DNA of 64,000 nt from an uncultured Dehalococcoidia bacterium (lineage in GTDB: Bacteria > Chloroflexota > Dehalococcoidia > Lucifugimonadales > CAJWER01). How positions within the stretch are numbered: position 1 is the stretch's first letter; each line of letters begins with the position of its first letter. The translations under genes and the position numbers were made by a program. Below are positions 41,199-49,721 of this stretch, piece after piece. The DNA lies in contig OY282442.1 of assembly GCA_958296115.1 (NCBI GenBank), forward strand, positions 2,028,943 through 2,092,942. Reading direction: 5' to 3'. The notes under the pieces were generated by a model. That model searched no databases and was not told the origin of the DNA. It saw only the letters and a list, made by a program, of their open reading frames with translations.

Positions 41199-43648
41199 AC
41201 CTTCATCCTCTCGCCCGCCGGGTCGTAGAGGGGCTCCCTTGCCACGGTGGCGGGGATGCGCTCGCCGAAGTACAGGACGTCCACACTCGTCCCGGGTTCA
41301 GTATAGCCGCTTGGCAGGTATCCGTACACGATGCCGCGCCCGATGGAGTGGCCGTAGCCGGCGCTCGTGACATAGGAGAGGACGCGGTCGCCGTCGAGCA
41401 ACGGCTCCTTGCCCATGACCACGGCGCCGGGGTCGTCCAGCGTCAAGCAGCAGAGCTTGCGGGCCAGGCCCTGCGCCCTGATATTCCTCAGCGCGTCCCT
41501 GCCGATGAAGCCGCCCTTGCGCATCCTGACCGCGAACCCGATGCCTGCCTCGTATGGGTTGTACTCGGTATGGATGTCGTTGCCCCAGAGCCGGTAGCCC
41601 TTTTCGAGGCGCAGCGACTCGAACGCGCCGCCGCCCGCCGCGATGACTCCGAGGGGCTGGCCCGCCTCCCACAGCGCGTCCCACAGCCGCGGGCCGTGCT
41701 CGGTGGATGCGTATATCTCCCAGCCCAGCTCGCCCACGTAGGAGATGCGGAGGGCCAGCGCGGGGACCTCGGCTATCGTCAGGCGCTTCGCGGTCATGTA
41801 CGGGAAGCCCTTGTTCGACACGTCTTCTTCGCAGATCCGGCCCAGCAGGTCGCGCGACCTCGGTCCCCACAACCCTATGCAGCACAACCCCGACGTTACG
41901 TCCGTCAGGACCGCCGAGCCGTCGCCCGGCAGATGCGCCTCTATCCAGGCGCGGTCGTGAAGCCCCATCGCGCCGCCAGTAACCACCATGAACTTGTCTT
42001 CCGCCAGCCGGGTAACGGTCAGGTCGCACTTTATCCCGCCCTTGGGTGTGAGCATGGCCGTGTACGTGATGCTGCCGACGGGCCTGTCCATGCGGTTGAC
42101 CGCCAGGCGCTCCAGCGCGTCGAGAGCGCCAGGCCCCGTTATCTCGAACTTGGCGAACGGGGTCAGGTCGAACATGGAGACGCGCTCGCGGGTAGCGGCG
42201 TGCTCCGCGGCGACGGCCGGCGACCACTCGCGCGCCTCCCAGCCGGTCCGCGACGCGCCCTCGACCTCCAGGGAGTCTAGCAGCCCCTCGTTCGCCTGGT
42301 GCCACTGGGGGCGCTCCCAGCCCGCGTTCTCGAAGAACACCGCGCCCTGCTCCCGCTGCCGAGCGTGGAACGGCGTGAGCCGGATGTTCCGGGGGAACTC
42401 CATCTGCTGCAACGGGTGGATGACGTCATAGACCTCCCGGTACTGCTGCGCCGCCCTGGCCCGCACGTAGCCCCGGCCGTAGGCGTGGGGGTGGAACCGC
42501 CTTATGTCGCACTCGCGCAGGTCCACCGACGGCTCGCCGCTAGCCATCCACTCGGCCACGGCCTTGCCGACGCCGCCCGCGTGCGTGATCCATACCGCCT
42601 GCGCCGACCAGAATCCCTGGACCTGCGGCGACTCGCCCAGGACGGGGAACCCGTCGGTGGTGAACGAGAACATCCCGTTGAACTTGCGCGTCAATCCCAC
42701 GCCCTCGAGGGCGGGCAGTACCTCGCCCGCGGCCTCCAGAGCAGTCTCGAAATGCTCTGGCGTGAACTCCGCCTCGGCGGGCGCTATCGGCGCGTCCTCG
42801 TGGCCCAGGATGTCTTCGGCGTTCACCAGCAGCGGCTCGTGCTGGTAGGAGCCGATGCCGAAACATTCGCCGACCTGCCGGAAGTACATCGCCTTGTCCT
42901 GGTGGCGCAGGAACGGCTGCGAAATCTCCTCGGTTGCCCCGGCCAGCTCCGGCAACGGCTTAGTGACGGCGTAGAGGTGCTCCATCGGCGAGAGCGGTAT
43001 CGGCACGCCCGCCATTCCGCACACCTTGGGCGCCCATATGCCCGTCGCCGCAACCACCAGCTCCGTCTCTATGTCGCCGCGGGTGGTGTGGACCGCGGCA
43101 ACACGCCCCCGCTCTATGCCGAAGCCGGTAACCCTGGTATGCCCGTGGAACGCCGCGCCGTTCCGCTCCGCCTCCCGCGCCATCGCCTCGGCCGGCCGAG
43201 TGGCCTTGGTATGGATGTCCTTGGGGACGTACATCGCCCCAAGGATGCGCTCGGACAGCATGGGGATCATCTCCCGGGCTTCGCTGGGGCTGACCAGGTG
43301 CGCCTCCACGCCGTAGCTCGCGCCGAAGCCGGCCCTGCGCTTCAGGTCACTCAGCCGCTCAGGCGTCCAGGCCACCTCCATGCTGCCCACGGCCTTGGCG
43401 CACGGCTCCCCGTCCAGCTCCAGCCGCGTCCACAGGTCGGCGGTGTAGCTCGCGAAGCCCGCCAGCGTCTTCGAGGGGTTGACCTGGAACACGAGGCCGG
43501 GCGCGTGGGACGTGGAGCCGCCGGTCTCGTAGAGCGGCCCCTGCTCCACGACCACGACGTCGCGCCACCCCAGCTGCGTGAGATGGTACGCGACGCTGCA
43601 TCCCACGATACCCGCTCCGACTATGACTACCCTTGCGCTGTCCTGCAT
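41195..43648 (-). CDS. Dimethylglycine/sarcosine dehydrogenase-like FAD protein with GcvT domains
   Basis: The 817-residue protein has a DAO-type FAD domain (about 5-370, starting VVIVGAGIVGCSVAYHL, with His-flavin region near GGSTSHAPGLVF), an FAO_M middle domain (about 375-430), and a C-terminal aminomethyltransferase (GcvT) fold (about 440-805). This layout is that of dimethylglycine and sarcosine dehydrogenases, which strip an N-methyl group and pass it to tetrahydrofolate. Family members are greatly expanded in marine SAR202 genomes and may act on other N-methylated or cyclic substrates. It heads the nucleotidyltransferase, miniprotein and methyltransferase genes on the same strand. Confidence 0.88.
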   Translation of the reverse strand: MQDSARVVIVGAGIVGCSVAYHLTQLGWRDVVVVEQGPLYETGGSTSHAPGLVFQVNPSKTLAGFASYTADLWTRLELDGEPCAKAVGSMEVAWTPERLSDLKRRAGFGASYGVEAHLVSPSEAREMIPMLSERILGAMYVPKDIHTKATRPAEAMAREAERNGAAFHGHTRVTGFGIERGRVAAVHTTRGDIETELVVAATGIWAPKVCGMAGVPIPLSPMEHLYAVTKPLPELAGATEEISQPFLRHQDKAMYFRQVGECFGIGSYQHEPLLVNAEDILGHEDAPIAPAEAEFTPEHFETALEAAGEVLPALEGVGLTRKFNGMFSFTTDGFPVLGESPQVQGFWSAQAVWITHAGGVGKAVAEWMASGEPSVDLRECDIRRFHPHAYGRGYVRARAAQQYREVYDVIHPLQQMEFPRNIRLTPFHARQREQGAVFFENAGWERPQWHQANEGLLDSLEVEGASRTGWEAREWSPAVAAEHAATRERVSMFDLTPFAKFEITGPGALDALERLAVNRMDRPVGSITYTAMLTPKGGIKCDLTVTRLAEDKFMVVTGGAMGLHDRAWIEAHLPGDGSAVLTDVTSGLCCIGLWGPRSRDLLGRICEEDVSNKGFPYMTAKRLTIAEVPALALRISYVGELGWEIYASTEHGPRLWDALWEAGQPLGVIAAGGGAFESLRLEKGYRLWGNDIHTEYNPYEAGIGFAVRMRKGGFIGRDALRNIRAQGLARKLCCLTLDDPGAVVMGKEPLLDGDRVLSYVTSAGYGHSIGRGIVYGYLPSGYTEPGTSVDVLYFGERIPATVAREPLYDPAGERMKV

Positions 43649-43654
43649 CTTTGC

Positions 43655-44116
43655 CTACTCCCCGCGCTCGATGACGCGCTTCATCGCGCCAAGCTCTTTC
43701 GCTATCTGCCGGCGCATCCCCCAGCGCAGCAACGGCCCCATGAGCTTGAACATCAAGCTCGTCGCCGCGCCGTCCGAGCCGGCTTCCAGCGTGTTCGTAA
43801 CCCGCGTAGCGCCGTCCGCGCTCTCCAGCGTTACGACGCCCGAATACTGGAACGGCCCCTCGGTGGACTCCGTCCCGAACCGCGACTCCGGCTCGTAATC
43901 AGAGATTCTGTAGTTGACGTCGAACGTGCGCCCGCGGTACGTGTACTTGCCGGTGAATGCCGAACCCGCGCCCATCGCGCCGCCCGAAGGCGCCTGCGTA
44001 TCCGAGGCCCCCCGCACCCAGCGGTCCATGTTGCGCACGTCGGACACGAATGCCCACACCTCGCCGATGGGCTTGTCCACGATCACGCTCGCCCAGCTCC
44101 GTATCGCCTGCGACAT
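43655..44116 (-). CDS. SRPBCC (START-like) family protein
   Basis: The 153-residue protein has the helix-grip pattern: SASVIVDKPIGEVWAFVSD-like opening (about 9-26), GSAFTGKYTYRGRTFDVNY strands and a long C-terminal helix with LMFKLMGPLLRWGMRRQ. Such proteins bind hydrophobic ligands; they include polyketide cyclases and CoxG-like factors. The ligand is unknown. It is placed 6 bp before the FAD dehydrogenase gene and is probably co-transcribed with it. Confidence 0.8.
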   Translation of the reverse strand: MSQAIRSWASVIVDKPIGEVWAFVSDVRNMDRWVRGASDTQAPSGGAMGAGSAFTGKYTYRGRTFDVNYRISDYEPESRFGTESTEGPFQYSGVVTLESADGATRVTNTLEAGSDGAATSLMFKLMGPLLRWGMRRQIAKELGAMKRVIERGE

Positions 44117-44143
44117 TCACGCGCCTCCCAAATCCAGATCTCC

Positions 44144-45313
44144 CTACGCCCTGTTCCCCCCGTAGGTGGAGCGCAGCGCGGCCCCATCGTCGAACCGGCC
44201 GGCTCGCAGCGGCGAGATGTCCACCGTCCTCGCCTCGCCTTCCACTATCATCTCCGCTAGGCACTGGCCCATGGCCGGCGCGAGCTTGAAGGAGTGGCCG
44301 CTGCCGCCTACCGCAAGGTAGTGGCTCTCGTTGGCGGGCGAGCGGTCAAGTATCATGTTCCAGTCCGGCGTTATCGTATACAGGCCCGCCCAGCCATGCG
44401 CGACCGCGCTGCCCCCCAGCGCCGGGAATCGGCGCCCAAGCAGCCGGCTCGTCTCACGCGCGAACTCCTCGTCCGCCTCCTTGCGGTACGAGTCCGCGGG
44501 CACAGGCTCGTTCTCCTTGGGATGCCCTGTGCCGATCAGCACGTTGCCATCAGCCGTGGGCCGGATGTACGTGCGGTCCACCATGTTCGACACGCACCGC
44601 CGAAGCTTGGGAGCGTCCGCCGGGGGGCGAACCACGATGTCCTGCTCGCGCGACAGCTCCAGCGGCAGGTCGAGCCCCATCCACCGGCCGACCTCGCCGG
44701 CCCACGGTCCGGCCGCGTTCACCACGACCCGCGCCTCGACGTCGCCGCCGGGCGTGCTGACCGTGTTGGCGTTCCCGTTCGCGGCTATGCCGGTCGCCGG
44801 GCTGCGCAGGCGGACCTCGCCGCCGTTGGCCTCGCCCTTGGACGCCAGCGCCCGCACCATCGCGCCCGGGTCAACGTAGCCCGACTCAGGTTCGAACGCC
44901 ACCCGCGCGATGCCGTCCGTGTTGAGGCCCGGAAGCTCCTCCGCGGCGTCCTCTACCGAGATAGGCCACGTCTTGACGCCCTCGTCCCGGAGCCTTGCGA
45001 TGTTCACGTCGAACACGTCCGCCGCCTCTGGCGGGACCAGGAACAGCCAGCCCGTGGAGGTGAAGACCTCCGCGCCGTCGAACTCGTCCGGGAACGCCTG
45101 GAAGAACTCGAGGCTCTTCCTGACCAGCCGTATGGAGACCTCGTTCGAGTAGTGCTGACGCACGAACGCCGCCGAATCGCCCGTCGAGCCGGAAGCGAGC
45201 TCGCCCTTCTCCAGCAGCGCCACGTCCCGCATCCCAAGCCTCGTCAGGTGGTAGAAGACGCTTGCGCCCAGCGCCCCGCCGCCTATTATCACAGCATCAG
45301 CCGTCTTGCTCAT
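44144..45313 (-). CDS. FAD-dependent oxidoreductase (DAO family, sarcosine oxidase beta-like)
   Basis: The 389-residue protein has the dinucleotide motif AVIIGGGALGASVFYHL (about 7-23), LLEKGELASGSTGDSAAFVRQ after the second strand and a C-terminal HGWAGLYTITPDWNMIL and GGSGHSFKLAPAMG pair typical of sarcosine oxidase beta and glycine oxidase types. It oxidises a secondary amine, such as sarcosine or a D-amino acid. The start was put at 45313 (MSKTADAV), where the Rossmann strand begins; much longer upstream readings look non-coding. The neighbours support N-methyl amine catabolism. Confidence 0.86.
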   Translation of the reverse strand: MSKTADAVIIGGGALGASVFYHLTRLGMRDVALLEKGELASGSTGDSAAFVRQHYSNEVSIRLVRKSLEFFQAFPDEFDGAEVFTSTGWLFLVPPEAADVFDVNIARLRDEGVKTWPISVEDAAEELPGLNTDGIARVAFEPESGYVDPGAMVRALASKGEANGGEVRLRSPATGIAANGNANTVSTPGGDVEARVVVNAAGPWAGEVGRWMGLDLPLELSREQDIVVRPPADAPKLRRCVSNMVDRTYIRPTADGNVLIGTGHPKENEPVPADSYRKEADEEFARETSRLLGRRFPALGGSAVAHGWAGLYTITPDWNMILDRSPANESHYLAVGGSGHSFKLAPAMGQCLAEMIVEGEARTVDISPLRAGRFDDGAALRSTYGGNRA

Positions 45314-45357
45314 TCCTAGCCTCTCCGTCTTGTCTACGCGCCGCGCGTCCCATGCGG

Positions 45358-46128
45358 TCAAACCGGCCGGCCGTGGAACTTTCGGAGACGCTCGAAGTCC
45401 CCCGCGGGCAGCTTCTCGAACCAGCCCCGCCGGCTCACCGTGGGCACGCCCGCGGCCCTCAGGTCCGCCATCATCTCCGCCATCTTGAACCCCGTCACCA
45501 TGCCGTCCAGCGCCGGCGCGCCTATCACGCTCTCGACGTCGGGCACGTCGTGGGTCAGGACCGAGCCTGCCAGCGTGCAGCCGGGCACGACCACCTCCGC
45601 GCCGTCCTCCTCCACGCACCGCCTCGCGGCGTCCACCACGGCCTCTATCACCTCGCCGGGCGGCGTCCTGTCAGGGTACAGGTCGTTCGCGTCTATGTCG
45701 AAGGGCCGCTGCGACACGAAATGGTCGCTCAGCCCATAGGCGTTCAGCAGCGACTCCTGGATCTTGCCGTTCTGGTGGTCAACCGTTACCAGCGAGAACG
45801 CCGCGCCCATCATGTGCGACACCAGCGCCGCCGACTCCAGAGTCGCCGTAACTGGGATGTCCACCAGCTGCCGAGCCTCGTGCAGCCCGATGTCCAGGTT
45901 GCAGGATATGAACACCGCGTCGTAACCCTGCTTCTCCGCCCACATGACCTTCTCCAGCGTCCCGTCCGTACACATGTACCGAAAATAGAGCCACTGATTG
46001 TTCCGCAGCGGGTACATGTCGGCGATGTTCACCATGTCGAACTCGGTATCCCGCCGCGCAATCCGCGCCAGGTTCTCCTCGCCATGGAACTCGGTGTCGC
46101 CGAAGGGATTTACGACCAGGATTTTCAT
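45358..46128 (-). CDS. Asp/Glu/hydantoin racemase superfamily protein
   Basis: The 256-residue protein has the two catalytic cysteines of the superfamily in FISCNLD (about 75) and VVPGCTLAG (about 188). Other family blocks are the opening ILVVNPFGDT and the central ATLESAALVSHMMG. Hydantoin racemase and allantoin racemase are the closest well-known roles. It would convert one stereoisomer so that a downstream enzyme can use it. It lies in the catabolic cluster with an M19 dipeptidase and a second racemase-fold enzyme. Exact substrate unknown. Confidence 0.83.
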   Translation of the reverse strand: MKILVVNPFGDTEFHGEENLARIARRDTEFDMVNIADMYPLRNNQWLYFRYMCTDGTLEKVMWAEKQGYDAVFISCNLDIGLHEARQLVDIPVTATLESAALVSHMMGAAFSLVTVDHQNGKIQESLLNAYGLSDHFVSQRPFDIDANDLYPDRTPPGEVIEAVVDAARRCVEEDGAEVVVPGCTLAGSVLTHDVPDVESVIGAPALDGMVTGFKMAEMMADLRAAGVPTVSRRGWFEKLPAGDFERLRKFHGRPV

Positions 46129-46213
46129 GGCTGTCCTCCGCCTCGAGCCTCAAATATACCACCCTCTGCTGTCCTCGACTCCAGGCGCCTGGAGAGTGAG
46201 AGCTTGGCGGTTA

Positions 46214-47317
46214 CTATTCCGGCAGATGCTCCTCGTAGAAGCGCTGCCAGTTGCGGTGCATTATGTTCTCGATGTCCTCGCCGGAGTAGCCGCGGCGGTC
46301 GAGCGCGTCCGCGAGCTTCTGGTAGTCCGCCACCGTGTCTATCTCGTGGGGCGCGCCCTCGCGTCCGCCCTGGCCGTCCGTGTCGCCGCCTATCGCGCTG
46401 TGCAGGGTGTTGCCCGCGAGCTGGCTCACGTGATCGACGTGGTCGACCATGTTGTCCAGCGTAACCTCTGACCGCTCGAACACGTCGCGCCGGTGGGGCA
46501 CGTTCGCCCAGTCTATGCCGTCCTTGTACAGCATCCACGTGTCCATCGAGTGGCCGATTACGCCGCCTCGCCTGATGACCTCCAGCAGGATGTCGTCCGG
46601 CTGCTGCCGCTCGCCGGGGCTCACCGCCCGGCAATTCTGGTGACTCGCCAGCAGCGGCCCATCGAACGCCGCGACGGCCTCCCGCACCGAGCGGTCCGAC
46701 GTGTGCGTTACGTCCAGGATCATGCCCAGCTCGTCCATCTCCCGCAACAGGGCCGGCGCAGGCGGGAACAGTCCGCCGTCCGTACCCGTGCCGGTGCCGT
46801 GAGAGTACGTGCTCACCCCGTAATGGGACAGGCTGATGACGCGAATGCCGCTCTCCCACCACTCGTGGACCTGTTCGGGCCACAGGATGGGGTCCGCGCC
46901 CTCCATGCCGATGATGAATCCGACTGGCAGCCCGTCGCGCTCCTCGGCGTCCGCCCATTCCCGCATGTGCGCCGCCATCTCGCCCGACGTGGACAGGATG
47001 CGCGCCTCGCCCTCGGCTGCCAGGATCCGGTAATACGCCAGCTGCGCCTGGCCTGCCGCGTATGCTTGGTGTCCTGTGCGGTAGCCCCATATCGGGCTGT
47101 TCGGACGCCGGATCCGCCCGCACACCTTCACCAGCGCCGCCGCCACGCCGCCCTTGCGCATCTCCGGCAGGCTCGCCATCGTCTCCGCGTCAGGCCAGCC
47201 GTCCATGGCGCTCCGCCGATCCGTCGCGGCGCGCACCTCCTCGATGGGCAGCGTCAGGTCCCGGTCCATGTCCACGCCCCCGTGCGCCATCGGATAGTCG
47301 CCGTCAATTATCAGCAT
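46214..47317 (-). CDS. Membrane dipeptidase family (peptidase M19)
   Basis: The 367-residue TIM-barrel metalloenzyme has IDGDYPM at the N-terminus in place of the usual DxHxD/N metal pair. Later come GMEGADP (about 135-141, bridging Glu), LGMILDVTHTSD (about 212-223), ASHQNCRAVSPGER (about 238-251) and GGDTDG near 320. The first metal motif reads GDY where active enzymes have HxD, so one zinc may be missing or differently held. M19 enzymes cut dipeptides (also D-residue ones) or act on beta-lactams. Homologues in marine heterotrophs are often next to racemases, as here. Confidence 0.8.
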   Translation of the reverse strand: MLIIDGDYPMAHGGVDMDRDLTLPIEEVRAATDRRSAMDGWPDAETMASLPEMRKGGVAAALVKVCGRIRRPNSPIWGYRTGHQAYAAGQAQLAYYRILAAEGEARILSTSGEMAAHMREWADAEERDGLPVGFIIGMEGADPILWPEQVHEWWESGIRVISLSHYGVSTYSHGTGTGTDGGLFPPAPALLREMDELGMILDVTHTSDRSVREAVAAFDGPLLASHQNCRAVSPGERQQPDDILLEVIRRGGVIGHSMDTWMLYKDGIDWANVPHRRDVFERSEVTLDNMVDHVDHVSQLAGNTLHSAIGGDTDGQGGREGAPHEIDTVADYQKLADALDRRGYSGEDIENIMHRNWQRFYEEHLPE

Positions 47318-47328
47318 CGCGTCCTCCT

Positions 47329-48051
47329 CTAACGCTCGCGCAGCAGCGAGCCGAATCCCGCAATCGAGTCCTGAATGCCCGCCAGTCGCAGCGCCATCCA
47401 GATGGTCGCCTGAGCGCTCGAGACTACCGGGAGCCCGGTATCGTTCTCCAGCCTTTCGATGATGTCCAGCGTCTGCACGTTGCCGCAGCTAAGGAAGAAG
47501 CCGTCGGAGTCTGCATAATTCAGCGCCTTCGCGTACCGCAGCCACTCCTCCGCCGGCAGGCTGCCCCGGTCGAGGTTGTCCTCGATGTCGCGGAAGTCGA
47601 AGTCCGTGACCGTCACGCCGTGATGCGCCAGGAATCCCAGCTCGCGCGTCGTCAGGTCCTCGTCATATGGCGTGGTCATCGCCACGCGCTTCATGCCAAG
47701 CGCGTCCAGGCCCCGAACCACCGCCTCGCTCGTGGTCATCGCGCGCGCGCCTGGAATCAGCGCCGCCAGACGCTTCTCGATGGCGCGGTTGCCGTCCTGG
47801 CCGTCCTTGAAGCTGCCCGACGTGCACATGTAGATAGCCACGTCCGGCTTCGTGGTGGCAAGCTGCCGCGCCGCCAAGTCTATCCCCTCGTTCATCCCCG
47901 TCAGCCCGCCCGCGCTCGTATGCTCTATCAGCATCCGCGCAGGAATCCCTATCACGCCGTCCAGCGAGCGGCTGACCTTCAGGAACTCCTGCTCGAAGGC
48001 GAGGCACGACGACGGCAGCATGAACGCTATCTTGGCCCGCAAATCATCCAT
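47329..48051 (-). CDS. Arylmalonate decarboxylase / maleate isomerase-like protein
   Basis: The 240-residue protein of the Asp/Glu racemase superfamily has catalytic cysteines in IYMCTSGSFKDG (about 75) and FFLSCGNVQTLDII (about 187). The surrounding blocks (TTSEAVVRGLDALGMKR, VVSSAQATIWMALR) are shared with maleate cis-trans isomerase and arylmalonate decarboxylase. The ATG at 48051 was preferred over one 36 bases upstream because of the GGGAG site 8 bases before it. It is the first gene of the catabolic run. The true substrate, a dicarboxylate or its derivative, cannot be told. Confidence 0.8.
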   Translation of the reverse strand: MDDLRAKIAFMLPSSCLAFEQEFLKVSRSLDGVIGIPARMLIEHTSAGGLTGMNEGIDLAARQLATTKPDVAIYMCTSGSFKDGQDGNRAIEKRLAALIPGARAMTTSEAVVRGLDALGMKRVAMTTPYDEDLTTRELGFLAHHGVTVTDFDFRDIEDNLDRGSLPAEEWLRYAKALNYADSDGFFLSCGNVQTLDIIERLENDTGLPVVSSAQATIWMALRLAGIQDSIAGFGSLLRER

Positions 48052-48169
48052 CCCGCTTCTCCCGGCGGCAATTCTGTGATCCCGCATTCGCAGGAATCCC
48101 CGCCAGCCGCTACATGGTACTTCAAGACCGATGATAGATGGGCGCCCATTTTACCCCTTCCCCCTCTGG

Positions 48170-48236
48170 CGCGCCTTATCCCCTATCCCTTGACGGAAGA
48201 TGGTTAGGGTGATCCAGGACGCCAAGACTACATCGA
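48170..48236 (-). repeat. Extended palindromic repeat, copy C
   Basis: Read on the minus strand it begins TTCGATGTAGTCTTGGCGTC and then has the palindrome in a degraded form ending GATAAGGCGCG. It is the third copy of the unit seen at 12738 and 13854. It lies between divergent operons in a 287 bp gap that otherwise holds only the rpsP promoter. Confidence 0.75.
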
Positions 48237-48263
48237 AGCGGCTCTTGTGAGTCCAATCTCACG

Positions 48264-48292
48264 TTGACAACGCGGACCGCCCCGCCTAGAAT
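48264..48292 (+). promoter_or_regulatory. Sigma-70-type promoter of rpsP operon
   Basis: TTGACA (48264-48269), 17 bases, TAGAAT (48287-48292). The start of transcription should be near 48299, 40 bases before rpsP. Confidence 0.8.
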
Positions 48293-48338
48293 CTCATTAG
48301 GACTTGACAGTAAAATCAAAATAGAGAATCGGAAAGCT

Positions 48339-48593
48339 ATGCTAAGGATCAGACTGAGGCGTGTCGGCGCGAAGAAGCAGCCCAGCTACCGGGTAGTCGT
48401 GGCCGACTCGGGGGCTGCGCGGGACGGCAGGTTCATCGAGCAGATCGGGCATTACAACCCACGGGCCGAGCCCGAGGCCGTCAGCATCGACGAGGACAGG
48501 GCCATCTACTGGCTCCGGAACGGAGCGCGCCCAAGTGAGGCCGTCGAGCGCATGCTCGTCGGCATGGGCACGATGGAGAAAGTCAAGGCATGA
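48339..48593 (+). CDS. rpsP: 30S ribosomal protein S16
   Basis: The 84-residue protein begins [19 protein letters not shown] and has [13 protein letters not shown] (about 31-43), the S16 signature. It is an assembly protein of the small subunit. The start at 48339 matches the universal N-terminus, so an upstream ATG is rejected. It overlaps khpA by 4 bp (ATGA). Confidence 0.97.
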   Translation: MLRIRLRRVGAKKQPSYRVVVADSGAARDGRFIEQIGHYNPRAEPEAVSIDEDRAIYWLRNGARPSEAVERMLVGMGTMEKVKA

Positions 48594-48820
48594 TGAAAGA
48601 CTTGGTCGAATACATCGTCAAGTCCATCGCTTCCCACCCGGACGAGGTGAGGGTGACAGAAGAGGGCGAAGCTGGCCGCGTGGTGCTGAGGCTCGAGGTC
48701 GCGCCCGACGACAAGGGCAAGGTCATCGGGCGGCAGGGCCGTGTGGCCGAGTCCATCCGCACCCTGCTCAGGGTAGCCGCCATCAAGCAGGGCACCCGGG
48801 CAGTCTTGGAGATCGTCTGA
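48590..48820 (+). CDS. khpA: KH-domain RNA-binding protein KhpA
   Basis: The 76-residue protein is a single KH domain with the GxxG-type loop [19 protein letters not shown] (about 42-60). It pairs with Jag/KhpB (here at 4264) to bind RNA and affect cell elongation in Gram-positive bacteria. The order rpsP-khpA-rimM is conserved widely. It overlaps both neighbours, which implies coupled translation. Confidence 0.94.
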   Translation: MMKDLVEYIVKSIASHPDEVRVTEEGEAGRVVLRLEVAPDDKGKVIGRQGRVAESIRTLLRVAAIKQGTRAVLEIV

Positions 48821-49338
48821 CGACTCATCGAGCGGCGGCGGAGCTTCCCGAAGGCCGCGTCGCCGTCGGCAGGGTACTGGGCCCCTGGGGCATAAAGGGA
48901 CACCTCAAGGTCTCCTCCCTCACGGACAACCCCGCGCGGTTCACCCCAGGCAGCCGGATGCTGCTCGGCGATTCGGCGGTCCAGGTCGTGTCGGCGCGGC
49001 AGGCGAAGGCCCACCTCGTGGTGAAGTTCGACGCGGTACGCGACCGCACGGCGGCGGAGGCCCTGCGGGGCGCGGTTCTCGCCGTCTCCGAGGAGCAGAT
49101 AGACCCTCCGCCCGCAGGCTCCTACTACTACTACCAGATCATCGGCATGGAAGTGTGGACGGAGGACGGGGCGCCTCTCGGCGAGGTCTCCGAGATAATC
49201 TCCACCGGCAGCAACGACGTCTATGTCGTTCGCGGCCCGCAGGGCTCCGAGACGCTGGCGCCGGCCCTTGCCGACGTCCTGCTCGAGGTGGACCCCGACC
49301 GGCGCCGGATGGTCGTGCGCCTTCCAGACCTCTTCTGA
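48817..49338 (+). CDS. rimM: 16S rRNA processing protein RimM
   Basis: The roughly 173-residue protein has the RimM N-domain ([18 protein letters not shown], about 14-31) and the PRC-barrel part with [16 protein letters not shown] (about 100-115) and [14 protein letters not shown]. It aids 30S maturation by binding S19. No ATG, GTG or TTG is present in frame at a sensible place. CTG at 48817, overlapping the khpA stop as CTGA, is the best start. The trmD and rplS genes that often follow are missing; the tRNA-Ala gene and an acquired island follow instead. Confidence 0.9.
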   Translation: MTTHRAAAELPEGRVAVGRVLGPWGIKGHLKVSSLTDNPARFTPGSRMLLGDSAVQVVSARQAKAHLVVKFDAVRDRTAAEALRGAVLAVSEEQIDPPPAGSYYYYQIIGMEVWTEDGAPLGEVSEIISTGSNDVYVVRGPQGSETLAPALADVLLEVDPDRRRMVVRLPDLF

Positions 49339-49490
49339 CGCCAATTTCGTTTGGCTCACGTTGGGAGCGTCTGCCAAACCGCGCTCCTGTCCCTCGCGGC
49401 AAGATGAAACTGGCGCGGGGCGAGGATTGCGTCTGACGCGGGCGTTCTGCTATATTCAGGTAGGCGGGGCCGCTCGCGCCGCCCGCGAAT

Positions 49491-49566
49491 GGGGCTGTAG
49501 CTCATCTGGGAGAGCGCTTCAATGGCATTGAAGAGGTAGGGGGTTCGAGTCCCCCCAGCTCCACCA
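49491..49566 (+). tRNA. tRNA-Ala (anticodon GGC)
   Basis: The 76-base gene folds into a full cloverleaf: acceptor GGGGCTG paired with CAGCTCC, D arm with AGCTCATCTGGGAGAGC, and anticodon stem CTTCA/TGAAG with loop ATGGCAT. The T arm GGGGG-TTCGAGT-CCCCC is standard, and the final CCA is encoded. The anticodon GGC reads GCC and GCU. An upstream TATATT (49451-49456) may be its -10 box. An AT-richer island of defence-type genes starts right after it, so it may be an integration site. Confidence 0.97.
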
Positions 49567-49684
49567 AGCTTGGCTTGGAGTGAACGCGATGACCGACTTG
49601 AAGACCCCGGATGCGCTTCGCCTTGCCGACCTCGATCCCTACGTCCTGCATTTCGATAAGCACTGATTTGAAGCCGTGTAGCCC

Positions 49685-49714
49685 TTGACATGGCGCGAAC
49701 GCCCGTATTATACT
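49685..49714 (+). promoter_or_regulatory. Promoter implying a leaderless DprA-like transcript
   Basis: TTGACA (49685-49690), 18 bases, TATACT (49709-49714); the ATG of the next gene begins 8 bases later (49722), so the mRNA would start at or next to its start codon. Confidence 0.65.
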
Positions 49715-49721
49715 TCTCGGC

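Noticed and set aside
42299-44260. Long plus-strand frame opposite the FAD enzyme genes
   Set aside because: It is the high-GC antisense shadow of the dehydrogenase and SRPBCC genes: Arg- and His-rich, with no family motif. The same holds for long antisense frames at 14740-16371 and 23301-25028.
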